A stretch of 64,000 nucleotides of DNA from positions 699,040 to 763,039 of the forward strand of contig NZ_NNBJ01000001.1 in NCBI RefSeq assembly GCF_002803085.1, given 5' to 3'. Below, piece after piece: positions 57,135-64,000 of this stretch. The position numbers and the translations under genes are program-made. The notes beneath the pieces were generated by a model. It was given only the letters and a program-made list of their open reading frames with translations, did no database searches and was not told the DNA's origin. Source of the DNA: Streptomyces sp. CB01201 (GTDB taxonomy: Bacteria > Actinomycetota > Actinomycetes > Streptomycetales > Streptomycetaceae). Positions within the stretch are counted from its first letter, which is position 1. Every line of letters begins with the position of its first letter.

Positions 57135-57899
57135 ATGCCTGCAAAGGGCAAGCACCGCCGTCCCAAGTCCCGCTCGTTCTCCCGGGGCCTCGCCGTCGCG
57201 AGCACCGGCGGCGCGGTTCTGGCCATGCCGGTGATCGGCGCGACCACGGCCTCCGCGGCCCCCGCGGCGGTCCACTCCGCCGTGGCCCAGCCGGTCACGG
57301 CGGTGAAGGCGGCCCCCACCAGCTACGCCGTCGTCGACGGGGACTCGCTGGCCAAGATCGCCGACGCGCTCAACGTGAGCGGCGGCTGGAAGCAGCTCTA
57401 CCAGGACAACCAGAGCGTCATCGGCGGCAACCCCGCGCTGATCCGCCCCGGCATGAAGCTCACCCTCGGCGCCCCCGCGGCGACCACCGCCCGCGACGCC
57501 TCCGCCGCCCGCGCGGACCGCTCGGCCCGGACGACCGACCTCACCGCGACCGCCACCGTGGCCAGCGCCACCACGTACGCGAACAACCTGGACGGCTGGA
57601 TCAGGCAGTCGCTGGCCATCATGGCCCAGCACGGCATCCCGGGCAGCTACGACGGCATCTACCGCAATGTGATGCGGGAGTCCTCGGGCAACCCGATGGC
57701 CATCAACAACTGGGACTCCAACGCCGTGGCCGGAACCCCCTCCAAGGGACTCCTCCAGGTCATCCAGCCCACCTTCGCCGCCTTCCACGTGCCGGGCACC
57801 TCCACGGACCTGTACGACCCGATCGCCAACATCACCGCGGCCTGCAACTACGCCGCGAAGACCTACGGCTCGATCGACAACGTCTTCGGGGCCTACTGA
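57135..57899 (+). CDS. Secreted LysM and lytic-transglycosylase-like cell-wall protein
   Basis: This 254-residue protein has a long signal peptide (basic start MPAKGKHRRPKSRSFSRG, cleavage near ASAAPAAV), a LysM peptidoglycan-binding module (SYAVVDGDSLAKIADALNV, residues about 63-112) and a C-terminal transglycosylase-like domain: NVMRESSGNPMAINNWDSNA with the catalytic Glu in RESSGNP, and GLLQVIQPTFAAFH. It is the kind of Rpf/SLT-like remodelling enzyme controlled by c-di-AMP in Streptomyces, as the riboswitch upstream supports. ATG 57135 follows GAGAGG. Confidence 0.9.
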   Translation: MPAKGKHRRPKSRSFSRGLAVASTGGAVLAMPVIGATTASAAPAAVHSAVAQPVTAVKAAPTSYAVVDGDSLAKIADALNVSGGWKQLYQDNQSVIGGNPALIRPGMKLTLGAPAATTARDASAARADRSARTTDLTATATVASATTYANNLDGWIRQSLAIMAQHGIPGSYDGIYRNVMRESSGNPMAINNWDSNAVAGTPSKGLLQVIQPTFAAFHVPGTSTDLYDPIANITAACNYAAKTYGSIDNVFGAY

Positions 57900-57973
57900 C
57901 GGTCCTCGCGGCCGGACACTCTCGCGGTGACGGGAGCGCCCGGCCGTGCCGCACCTCACGCGGCCCCCAGCGC

Positions 57974-58013
57974 GCGCCCGGCCTTCCCATCGGCCGGGCG
58001 CCGCGCCGTTTTT
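57974..58013 (+). terminator. 10-bp stem-loop followed by a T-run
   Basis: GCGCCCGGCC (57974-57983) pairs with GGCCGGGCGC (57992-58001), then CGCGCCGTTTTT with five T residues at 58009-58013. It terminates the lytic protein gene. This is the only terminator in the window with a clear T-run. Confidence 0.8.
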
Positions 58014-58215
58014 GGCCCCGGACGGCCCTGGAGAAGTGTCCGAACAGGGGGCGGCGCAAATTTCGTTCACCCTCCGGGGTGAACAAATCGAAGGCTGGAC
58101 GTTTCTGCACGCGCGCCAGTTCCTAGGGTGCTAGTGCGTCACCCCGGACCACGGTGACTGTCCGACTACCGAGGACTCCCGCACCGCGGGGGTCCGTTCT
58201 GGACCGGGAGCTGCC

Positions 58216-58653
58216 ATGGGTTCCACCGTTCGGCCGTCCGTCTCGGCGCCCGTGCCCCTTCCGCCGGGGCTGCTGCCGGACCTGAGCCGCCACGCCCGCA
58301 CGTATCTGATGCGCGGCTTCACGGTCGTCGAGGTGCACGGCACCGTCGACCTGGTGACCGCGCCCGATGTGCAGCTCCACCTGGACGCGGCCACCCGGCC
58401 GGCCGGCGCGCGGGTGATCGTGGACCTGCGGCCGGTGGACTTCTTCGACTGTGCCGTCCTCACCCAGCTCTGCCGGGCCCGCCGCAGGATCCGGGAGCGT
58501 GCGGGGCACCTCGGCGTGGTCTGCGTACGGCCGTGGCATCTGCGTGTCCTCGCGGCGGCCCGCCTCGATACGGTCCTGCGGCCGGCCGAATCCATCGAAG
58601 AGGCCGCCCTCGCCGCCCTGGCCCGGTCGGGCCCGGACGTCAACCCGCGCTGA
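58216..58653 (+). CDS. STAS-domain protein (anti-sigma-factor antagonist-like)
   Basis: This 145-residue protein has a STAS domain: FTVVEVHGTVDLVTAPDVQLHL, RVIVDLRPVDFFDCAVLTQL and a C-terminal LRPAESIEEAALAAL. In anti-sigma antagonists the motif is DSSG with a phosphorylatable serine; here it is DFFDCAVL, with Asp78-Cys79 in that position. It therefore cannot be switched by the usual serine phosphorylation, and cysteine modification or constitutive binding is possible. No anti-sigma factor gene is adjacent. Confidence 0.85.
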   Translation: MGSTVRPSVSAPVPLPPGLLPDLSRHARTYLMRGFTVVEVHGTVDLVTAPDVQLHLDAATRPAGARVIVDLRPVDFFDCAVLTQLCRARRRIRERAGHLGVVCVRPWHLRVLAAARLDTVLRPAESIEEAALAALARSGPDVNPR

Positions 58654-58770
58654 ACCGGGCGCGGTTGGGGCCCTTGCCCTCACCGCTGCCCTTTCGTACC
58701 TTCACCCCTGCCGCCACGGCTGATATGCACATACAGCCCGGCATCACGCTTCACCACCTAAGGGGTTCAC

Positions 58771-60960
58771 GTGCACGCGCAGGACAGGCAGCAGGGCCGA
58801 GCTGTCACGCCCGGCGGACCCGTTTCGCGGGCCGGAGACAGGAGCGGGAGCGAGCGCGGGGGAGCGGCGGCAGGCGGCGGAGGGCTCGGCGCGGCCCAGT
58901 TGCTCGCGCTCCAGCGGTCCGCGGGGAACGCCGCGGTGGCCGGCCTGATGGCCAGGGGCGAGGCGACCGTACAGCGCTCGGCCGTGCACGAGGTGCTGCG
59001 CGGATCCGGGCAGCCCCTCGACTCCGAGGTGCGGGCCGACATGGAGTCCCGGCTCGGCGCCGACTTCGGCGACGTCCGTCTGCACAGCGATGCCGCCGCC
59101 CAGCGCTCCGCCGCCGAGATCGGCGCCCGCGCCTACACCTCGGGAAGCCACATCGTGGTCGGGCAGGGCGGCGCCGACCGCCACACCCTCGCCCATGAGC
59201 TCACCCACGTCATCCAGCAGCGCCGGGGGCCCGTCGCCGGCACCGACACCGGTGACGGGCTGCGCGTGTCCGACCCCTCGGACTCCTTCGAGCGGGCCGC
59301 CGAGGCCAATGCCACCCGGGCGCTCTCCGGGCCCGGCCCCGAAGCGGGCGCCGAGCCCGAGTCCGTCCAGCGCGACTGCGGAACGGCGGGCCACGCACAC
59401 GGGCAGGGCGCTCCGGTCGTCCAGCGGGCCGTCGGCTTCGAGTTCGAGGCGCAGTGGAACGTCCGCCGGGTCGCGGACCCCGTCGCCGCCAAGGCCGTAC
59501 AGGAACAACGGGCCGTGGAGCGTGAGCGGTTGCTCGACGCCAAGCTCCTGGACCGCGTCCTGAATCCGTACAGCCCCTATGCGAAGGAGCTGAGCGCCTC
59601 GGAGCGGAGCGAGCCGCAGGACGCGCTCAGGGCCCGCTGGTTCGACGGTGAGTACCTCAGCGAGGAGGGTGAACTCCGGCTGAAGAAGACCCAGTTGGGG
59701 CCGGACGGCGCGCAGCGCGCGGCGGCCGAGATGAGCCTGATGATCTCCAGTGAGATCTCCGAGGTCCCGCTGGTGGGCGAAAACCTCGGCAAGGGCCGCG
59801 GGCCCGACGGTGTGGTGGTGAAGGGCGACAAGTTCGATCTCACCGCGGACGCGAGCCCCTCGGGTGGTTCGAACCTGGAGTGGGTGACCGACCCCCTGAA
59901 CAACGTCGCCGAGGTCGGGGGCGTCCTCGACCGCATCTCGCGGATGGCCGGTTACCTCAACGGCCGCCAGCGGGACGCGTACATCCCCTCCGAGGACGTC
60001 ACCGCGGGAGGCGGCACGCCCGAACGGCAGCTGCGCATCTACCCGTTCGGCGGCGCCCTCAAGTTCGCCCCGCAGACCACCGCCGGAGTGCGGCTGGACC
60101 GGCTGCCGGATCTGATCGGCTATCTCTCCGACGCCAAGGAGCCCGAGGAGAAGGGCATCGGCGGCGCCGTGCGCGGGGTGTACGGAAAGCTCACCCACAC
60201 CAAGGAGCGGCGCGCGCAGGCGCAGCGCGACCTCTTCGGCGGCGGCCTCGGCACGCTGCCCGCGGCCAAGGCCGGCGCGGAGCGGGCCGTGGGGGAGTTC
60301 GGGGATGCGGCCCCCGAGGGGATCTCCCTGTCGAAGACCGACATCGGGGGTCTCACCGGCCTGGTCATGCACCTCGCCTCCTATGTGCTCGCGGGGGAGG
60401 AGCTCCAGGCGGGTGCCAACGCCAAGTCGATCGCGGGCGGTCTCATGGCCCGCACCGACTTCGGCCGCCACTTCGGGCTCCTCGCGGAAGGGGTCCGGGA
60501 GTACTTCACCGCCCATCCCGACCACTTCGTCGACCTGGTCCTGTCGGCCGCCAACCGGGAGGGGTCCGGCGGCACCAAGCTCTTCGGGGCCCCCGTGGAG
60601 CGGGGCCTGGCGAACGACCGCACGCAGACCGACATCGCCCTGACCCGGTCCCAGTGGCTGCGGGCGATCCCCCAGGGCCACGACCTGCTGAAGAACACGC
60701 AGCACCTGACGGCCGAGGAGCGCACCATGGTCGACGACGAGCCGGGTGCGCAGGCGGTCCACAAGTCGCTGGGCGCGCTGGGCGACCAGGACAACCGCAC
60801 CACCGTCAAGAGCGGCGAGCTGAACCTCATGGTCGCGGAGCTGCGCCGGATGCGGGACGGCGTTCCGGCGGAGGGGCTGAAGCCGCTCGCACTGGCGGCC
60901 TTCAAGCTCATCGAGCAGCTGAACGAGGGCAAGAAGCTGAAGTACGCGAAGCGGGCCTGA
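58771..60960 (+). CDS. eCIS-core (DUF4157) protein with large uncharacterised C-terminal region
   Basis: This 729-residue protein has an N-terminal eCIS_core/DUF4157 domain: LLALQRSAGNAAVAGLM, then LGADFGDVRLHSDAAAQ and the zinc-peptidase motif HELTH (residues 142-146) within LAHELTHVIQQ. After a linker, residues 221-376 contain VGFEFE (221-226) and LEWVTDPL (369-376), which recall the FE-E / E-VT-P pattern of the glutamate-cysteine ligase/amidoligase superfamily; the rest is helical. DUF4157 proteins are associated with extracellular contractile injection systems as cargo, but no sheath, baseplate or tube genes are in the window. Its start GTG 58771 follows weak sequence signals. Function is unknown. 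Confidence 0.8.
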   Translation: MHAQDRQQGRAVTPGGPVSRAGDRSGSERGGAAAGGGGLGAAQLLALQRSAGNAAVAGLMARGEATVQRSAVHEVLRGSGQPLDSEVRADMESRLGADFGDVRLHSDAAAQRSAAEIGARAYTSGSHIVVGQGGADRHTLAHELTHVIQQRRGPVAGTDTGDGLRVSDPSDSFERAAEANATRALSGPGPEAGAEPESVQRDCGTAGHAHGQGAPVVQRAVGFEFEAQWNVRRVADPVAAKAVQEQRAVERERLLDAKLLDRVLNPYSPYAKELSASERSEPQDALRARWFDGEYLSEEGELRLKKTQLGPDGAQRAAAEMSLMISSEISEVPLVGENLGKGRGPDGVVVKGDKFDLTADASPSGGSNLEWVTDPLNNVAEVGGVLDRISRMAGYLNGRQRDAYIPSEDVTAGGGTPERQLRIYPFGGALKFAPQTTAGVRLDRLPDLIGYLSDAKEPEEKGIGGAVRGVYGKLTHTKERRAQAQRDLFGGGLGTLPAAKAGAERAVGEFGDAAPEGISLSKTDIGGLTGLVMHLASYVLAGEELQAGANAKSIAGGLMARTDFGRHFGLLAEGVREYFTAHPDHFVDLVLSAANREGSGGTKLFGAPVERGLANDRTQTDIALTRSQWLRAIPQGHDLLKNTQHLTAEERTMVDDEPGAQAVHKSLGALGDQDNRTTVKSGELNLMVAELRRMRDGVPAEGLKPLALAAFKLIEQLNEGKKLKYAKRA

Positions 60961-61004
60961 GGTACCGGCGGGGCCGGCAGCACGCGAGGCGGGCCTGAGG
61001 TACC
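60951..61004. repeat. 16-bp direct repeat including the eCIS-core gene stop codon
   Basis: GCGGGCCTGAGGTACC occurs at 60951-60966, across the stop codon of the eCIS-core gene, and again at 60989-61004. The surrounding bases remain similar, so a segment of about 38 bases is partly duplicated after the gene. Confidence 0.75.
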
Positions 61005-61098
61005 CGCAGGGCCGGGCGGCATCCCGATCGGTGCCGCGCTCCGCCGTCAGGACCGCGAGCCGGCGCTCCGGAGCGGCCGTCGTCCGTACACCGGGCCG

Positions 61099-61809
61099 TC
61101 AACTCGCCTCGTGGCCAGGGTGGTTGAGGTGACGGACCAGCTCGCCGATGTGCGGGATGGTGGCGATGTCCGGGGGCAGCGCCTCCGGCCGGGGCCCCGG
61201 CCGGACGAGTACCGCGGACATGCCGTACGCGCGGGGCCCGAGCGCGTCGGTCCGCGCGTTGTCCCCCACGAACAGGATGTCCCCGGCGGGGCACCCCGCC
61301 ACCCGTGCCACCTCGGCGTAGAAACGCCGGTCGGGCTTGCGGACGCCGAGCGTGCTGGAGAGCACCAGGGCGTCGAAGCAGTGCGCGATACCGGCATCTT
61401 GCAGGGTGCCTCGGCGCACCGGTTCGGGCCGGTCCGTATTGGCGGCCAGCACGAGGGACAGACCGCTCGCACGCAGCTCCCGCACCGCGGCGGCCGCTCG
61501 CGGATCCACCTCGGCGTCGGGCAGTGCCGCGAACACCGCCTCGGTGGCCAGCCGCAGATCGGGCACGACGGCTCCGCAGTCCTGGGCGGCTCGGCCGAGA
61601 CGGACGGGGAACAGGGTACGGACGCCCCGGGGCCGGCCGGGTTCCCCCGGCCGGCCGGTGACGGCGTCGAAGCGCGCCGGGAAGTCCGCCGGGATCGCCG
61701 CCCCCGGCAGGCCCCGGAGCACGCCCGCGACGAACCGGCCATGCGGAGCCGGGCCGTGGCCCGCCAGGGTGCCGACGAAATCGAGCGCGAGTACGCGCGT
61801 CCGCGCCAT
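61099..61809 (-). CDS. HAD-family hydrolase
   Basis: This 236-residue protein has the HAD fold with motif I LALDFVGTLAG (nucleophile Asp10 and Val12 in the place of the usual second Asp), motif II LAANTDRPEPV, motif III RKPDRRFYAEV and motif IV ILFVGDNARTDALG. Loss of the second motif-I Asp is common in dehalogenase- and phosphonatase-like members and argues against a simple phosphatase. The substrate is unknown. Start ATG 61809 follows GGGAAAGGGG. Confidence 0.85.
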   Translation of the reverse strand: MARTRVLALDFVGTLAGHGPAPHGRFVAGVLRGLPGAAIPADFPARFDAVTGRPGEPGRPRGVRTLFPVRLGRAAQDCGAVVPDLRLATEAVFAALPDAEVDPRAAAAVRELRASGLSLVLAANTDRPEPVRRGTLQDAGIAHCFDALVLSSTLGVRKPDRRFYAEVARVAGCPAGDILFVGDNARTDALGPRAYGMSAVLVRPGPRPEALPPDIATIPHIGELVRHLNHPGHEAS

Positions 61810-61949
61810 GGGGCCGCCCCTTTCCCGGGATCGGCCCCACCTTACTGAGCGGCCGCACGAAATTCGTCCGCGATTGCGCGCGCCGGTCCCGCGGCCACCG
61901 GAATCGCCGCACGCACCATGGAGAATCCGATGGATGCTCAGAAGGGAGT

Positions 61950-62948
61950 TCAGTGCCCAAAAACGGCTGCTCGTTCTCCGTTCGGGGTGAGCGGAATGGG
62001 AATCGTTCGGGATTCGGCAGTGCGGGAACGGCCGCCGTTCAGTGGTTTCTGATCGGCATTCACATTCAGGGACACGCCCTGGCCGCCACTGAAGGTGCCG
62101 CTCGCGAAGGCGTGCACCCCGCCCGAGACGACCTCGTATCCCGGGGTGTCGATGATCTGGTGGTCCCGGCAGTCCCGGAACACCTGCTCGACGGGAACGA
62201 ACCACAGCCAGTGGCGGTCCCCGTCCTGATTGAGGTCGACCTTCTCGTTGAACCAGATCGCGACATTCCCCCGCAGGGTGACGGTGGCCGTCCAGTCGAT
62301 GTCGTATGTCTGGGTGCCGACCACCAGCGTCGCCTCCACCACCGACTTGGGGGGAATGCGCAGCGGCAGGTCGACGCTCCAGTTCTGCGTCTCCTTGTGG
62401 GTGTACTCCTGGGTGGACGACAGACTCGCCTCGATGGACGTCGTCTCGCTGACCTTGGCGACCGCCGGAATCTCGGCCGACACCTCCACCGTCACGCCGA
62501 TCTTCAGCGACTCCGTGACCGAGATCCGCAGATCCTGCTCGGTGGTCTTGCTCTGCTTGTAGGTGACGGTCTGTTCCACCGCAGTTCCGTTGCGGTAATT
62601 CGTGGCTACCGAACTGACCTGCCCCGGAACGGGGGAGGGGGCATTCGCGTCGTAAATGATGTCCTGGTACTTCGCCGCCACCTGATGACGGTGGTAGTCG
62701 TCGAGGAAGCTCTGCTTCCCGTAGTCGGTGGACGCGGTGAACCGGCAGCCGTTCGAGGCGGGAAAGCGTTGGCGGGCCATCCAGTTGCCCCACGCGTCCG
62801 TTATCTCCTGAAGCGGCCGGCCCGATGTTTTCGAGCCACCTTTCCCGGGTGCGGCATGTGCCGCCGAGCCGACGGACAGGGGAATGGCCGAGGCGAGGGT
62901 GACGACGGGCGCGACAGCGAGCAGACGTCGTCGGGATACATGACTCAT
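61950..62948 (-). CDS. Secreted aerolysin-like ETX/MTX2-family toxin
   Basis: This 332-residue protein has a Tat-like signal peptide (SRRRLLAVAPVVTLASAIPL, cleavage near AAHAAP). The mature protein resembles the aerolysin/epsilon-toxin/MTX2 beta-pore-forming family: SLKIGVTVEVSAEIPAVAKVSETTSIEASLSSTQEYTHKE is the membrane-insertion hairpin region with alternating small residues, and LPLRIPPKSVVEATLVVGTQTYDIDW follows; segments quoted by function. The N-terminal part has TDYGKQSFLDDYHRH. Family members oligomerise to form pores. Target is unknown. ATG 62948 is used; ATG 62972 would add eight residues. Confidence 0.72.
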   Translation of the reverse strand: MSHVSRRRLLAVAPVVTLASAIPLSVGSAAHAAPGKGGSKTSGRPLQEITDAWGNWMARQRFPASNGCRFTASTDYGKQSFLDDYHRHQVAAKYQDIIYDANAPSPVPGQVSSVATNYRNGTAVEQTVTYKQSKTTEQDLRISVTESLKIGVTVEVSAEIPAVAKVSETTSIEASLSSTQEYTHKETQNWSVDLPLRIPPKSVVEATLVVGTQTYDIDWTATVTLRGNVAIWFNEKVDLNQDGDRHWLWFVPVEQVFRDCRDHQIIDTPGYEVVSGGVHAFASGTFSGGQGVSLNVNADQKPLNGGRSRTAESRTIPIPLTPNGERAAVFGH

Positions 62949-63105
62949 CGGCGGAGGGGCCTTTCGTTCCATCTTGTACGAAACGGTCAACTTCCTTGAC
63001 AGGCCATGCAATCCACTGACGGACCCGCGGTATAGGGACTTTGGTCCCGACCCCCGTATCAATGAATGAGGGGACGCGAAAGTGAACGAGGAGAGGGAAC
63101 GGAAC

Positions 63106-64000
63106 ATGCGCAAGAGGTACGCGATCCGGTGGCCGGTGCTCGCCGGGGCCACGGCGTTGGGCGTGGCCCTGGGGGCGCTGCCGGCGACGGCCGCGGTCCC
63201 GTCGGACGGGCAGGGCGAACGGGGCGGCCAACCGGCATCAGCACAGACCTACTTGGAGCGCATCGCGCATTCTCCGAGCGAACTCAGGAGGTTCCTGGCG
63301 GAGTTGCCCAAGGGCGGCGATCTGCACCACCATCTGTCCGGCGCGGTGCGCGCCGAGTCGCTGATCGGGTACGCGGCGAAGGACGGCAAGTGCATCGACA
63401 CCACGACCTACGTCGTCACGTCCGCCGCCGCCCCCTGCGCGGACGGACAGCGCCCGGCGCGTGACGCGCTGGCGCCCGGGCCGTTCCGGCGCGGCGTCAT
63501 CGGGGCATGGTCGATGCAGGGTTTCGTCCTGCCGCCCGACGGCGATCCCCAGCCCGGCCACGACCACTTCTTCGACACGTTCGGGAAGTTCCAGGAGGCC
63601 ACCACCGGGCACGACGCGGACATGCTGGCCGAGGCGGCCCGCGCTTCCGCGAAGGAGCACAGCGGCTATCTGGAGACCCTGATCACCCCCGGGGCCGGCC
63701 CGCTGAACCAGCTCGTCGACCGCATCCTGCCGAAGGACCCCGGCCCGGCCGATCTCGCCGCCTTCCACGCCACGCTGACCGCGAACCCGCGGTTCCAGGC
63801 GCTGGTCCGGCAAGTGGCGGACGACACCGACCGCACCGTACGCGATGCCCGCAAGCTCCTCGGCTGTGACACCCCCGGCGCACCCGAGGCCTGCCGGGTC
63901 GCGATCCGCTTCGACTACCAGGTGCTGCGGGCCCAGGATCCGCGCCACGTCTTCGCCCAGCAGACCCTCGGCTTCGAGCTCGTACGCCACCACCTCGGCG
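63106..64000 (+). CDS. Secreted adenosine deaminase-like protein, 5' part (cut by window end)
   Basis: The first 298 residues of a rightward gene lie in the window; it has no stop before the edge. The start has a signal peptide (VLAGATALGVALGALPATA) and LPKGGDLHHHLSGA at residues 67-80, with the zinc-binding histidine pair of adenosine deaminase/ADGF enzymes (LxKxELHxHLxG type). The remainder is helical. With the 5'-nucleotidase at 48.7 kb it would form an extracellular purine-salvage pathway. ATG 63106 is preceded by GAGGAGAGGG. Confidence 0.82.
   Translation, partial: MRKRYAIRWPVLAGATALGVALGALPATAAVPSDGQGERGGQPASAQTYLERIAHSPSELRRFLAELPKGGDLHHHLSGAVRAESLIGYAAKDGKCIDTTTYVVTSAAAPCADGQRPARDALAPGPFRRGVIGAWSMQGFVLPPDGDPQPGHDHFFDTFGKFQEATTGHDADMLAEAARASAKEHSGYLETLITPGAGPLNQLVDRILPKDPGPADLAAFHATLTANPRFQALVRQVADDTDRTVRDARKLLGCDTPGAPEACRVAIRFDYQVLRAQDPRHVFAQQTLGFELVRHHLG

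Noticed and set aside
61810..63231. 710-residue HAD protein
   Set aside because: Residues before the HAD motif I are the toxin gene read in another frame on the same strand.

Overview
The window is high-GC actinobacterial chromosome and almost certainly Streptomyces. The signs are strong GC bias at third codon positions, frequent GTG/TTG starts, ATGA/GTGA overlaps inside operons, a complete conservon (cvnABCD), a YdaO-type c-di-AMP riboswitch ahead of a secreted cell-wall lytic protein, an SPW-repeat protein, an XRE / HExxH-protein / MAB_1171c membrane module and a Cys-type actinobacterial leader peptide. No tRNA, rRNA, CRISPR array, transposase or prophage gene was seen. About 63 protein genes are supported, two of them cut by the window edges.

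Layout. 0-9.4 kb: the start of a methyltransferase, an MHYT membrane sensor, the conservon plus an extra roadblock protein, a DUF6397-like gene preceded by an 18-bp palindrome and a lone DnaA box, two translationally coupled ATP-grasp ligases and a histidine phosphatase. 9.6-15.3 kb: a lipoprotein / RND-type adaptor / MacB-like ABC exporter operon diverging from an OmpR-type two-component system, with four 13-bp direct repeats between them. 15.3-20 kb: a DUF2000 gene and an AraC regulator, then a leftward run of XRE regulator, HExxH protein, MAB_1171c-like membrane protein and degenerate PAP2 protein. 20.3-27.2 kb: DUF2165, a new 57-residue Cys-rich metallothionein-like gene, a D,D-carboxypeptidase with a very long cytoplasmic N-terminus, a duplicated Imm49-like protein and a LacI regulator. 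27.4-34.6 kb: a secreted GH92 mannosidase with two LacI-type operator copies, an alcohol dehydrogenase and a serine/threonine kinase fused to an MFS transporter.

34.8-40.8 kb: a secreted PIG-L deacetylase, a styrene-monooxygenase-like flavoenzyme / TPR / polyprenyl synthase run, and an isopenicillin-N-synthase-like dioxygenase preceded by a 24-residue Cys leader peptide and a perfect Crp-type site. 41-48 kb: acetyltransferases, an SPW protein, two methyltransferases, a MerR regulator, an ECF42-like sigma factor and a SUMF1-domain protein. 48.7-54 kb: a Tat-exported 5'-nucleotidase, a permease/universal-stress-protein pair and a fluoride-channel pair flanking a DUF190 gene. 54-64 kb: a PAP2 phosphatase, a shrunken cysteinyl-tRNA-synthetase-like protein, an RraA-like protein, the riboswitch-controlled lytic protein, a STAS protein, an orphan eCIS-core (DUF4157) protein with a large unknown C-terminal region, a HAD hydrolase, an aerolysin/ETX-MTX2-like secreted toxin and a secreted adenosine-deaminase-like enzyme cut by the right edge.

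The least explained items are the eCIS-core protein, the active-site-less CysRS-like protein, the kinase-MFS fusion, the leader-peptide-controlled dioxygenase, the metallothionein-like peptide, and short tandem duplications at the 3' ends of several convergent gene pairs. All functional names are from reading the sequence; no database search was run.
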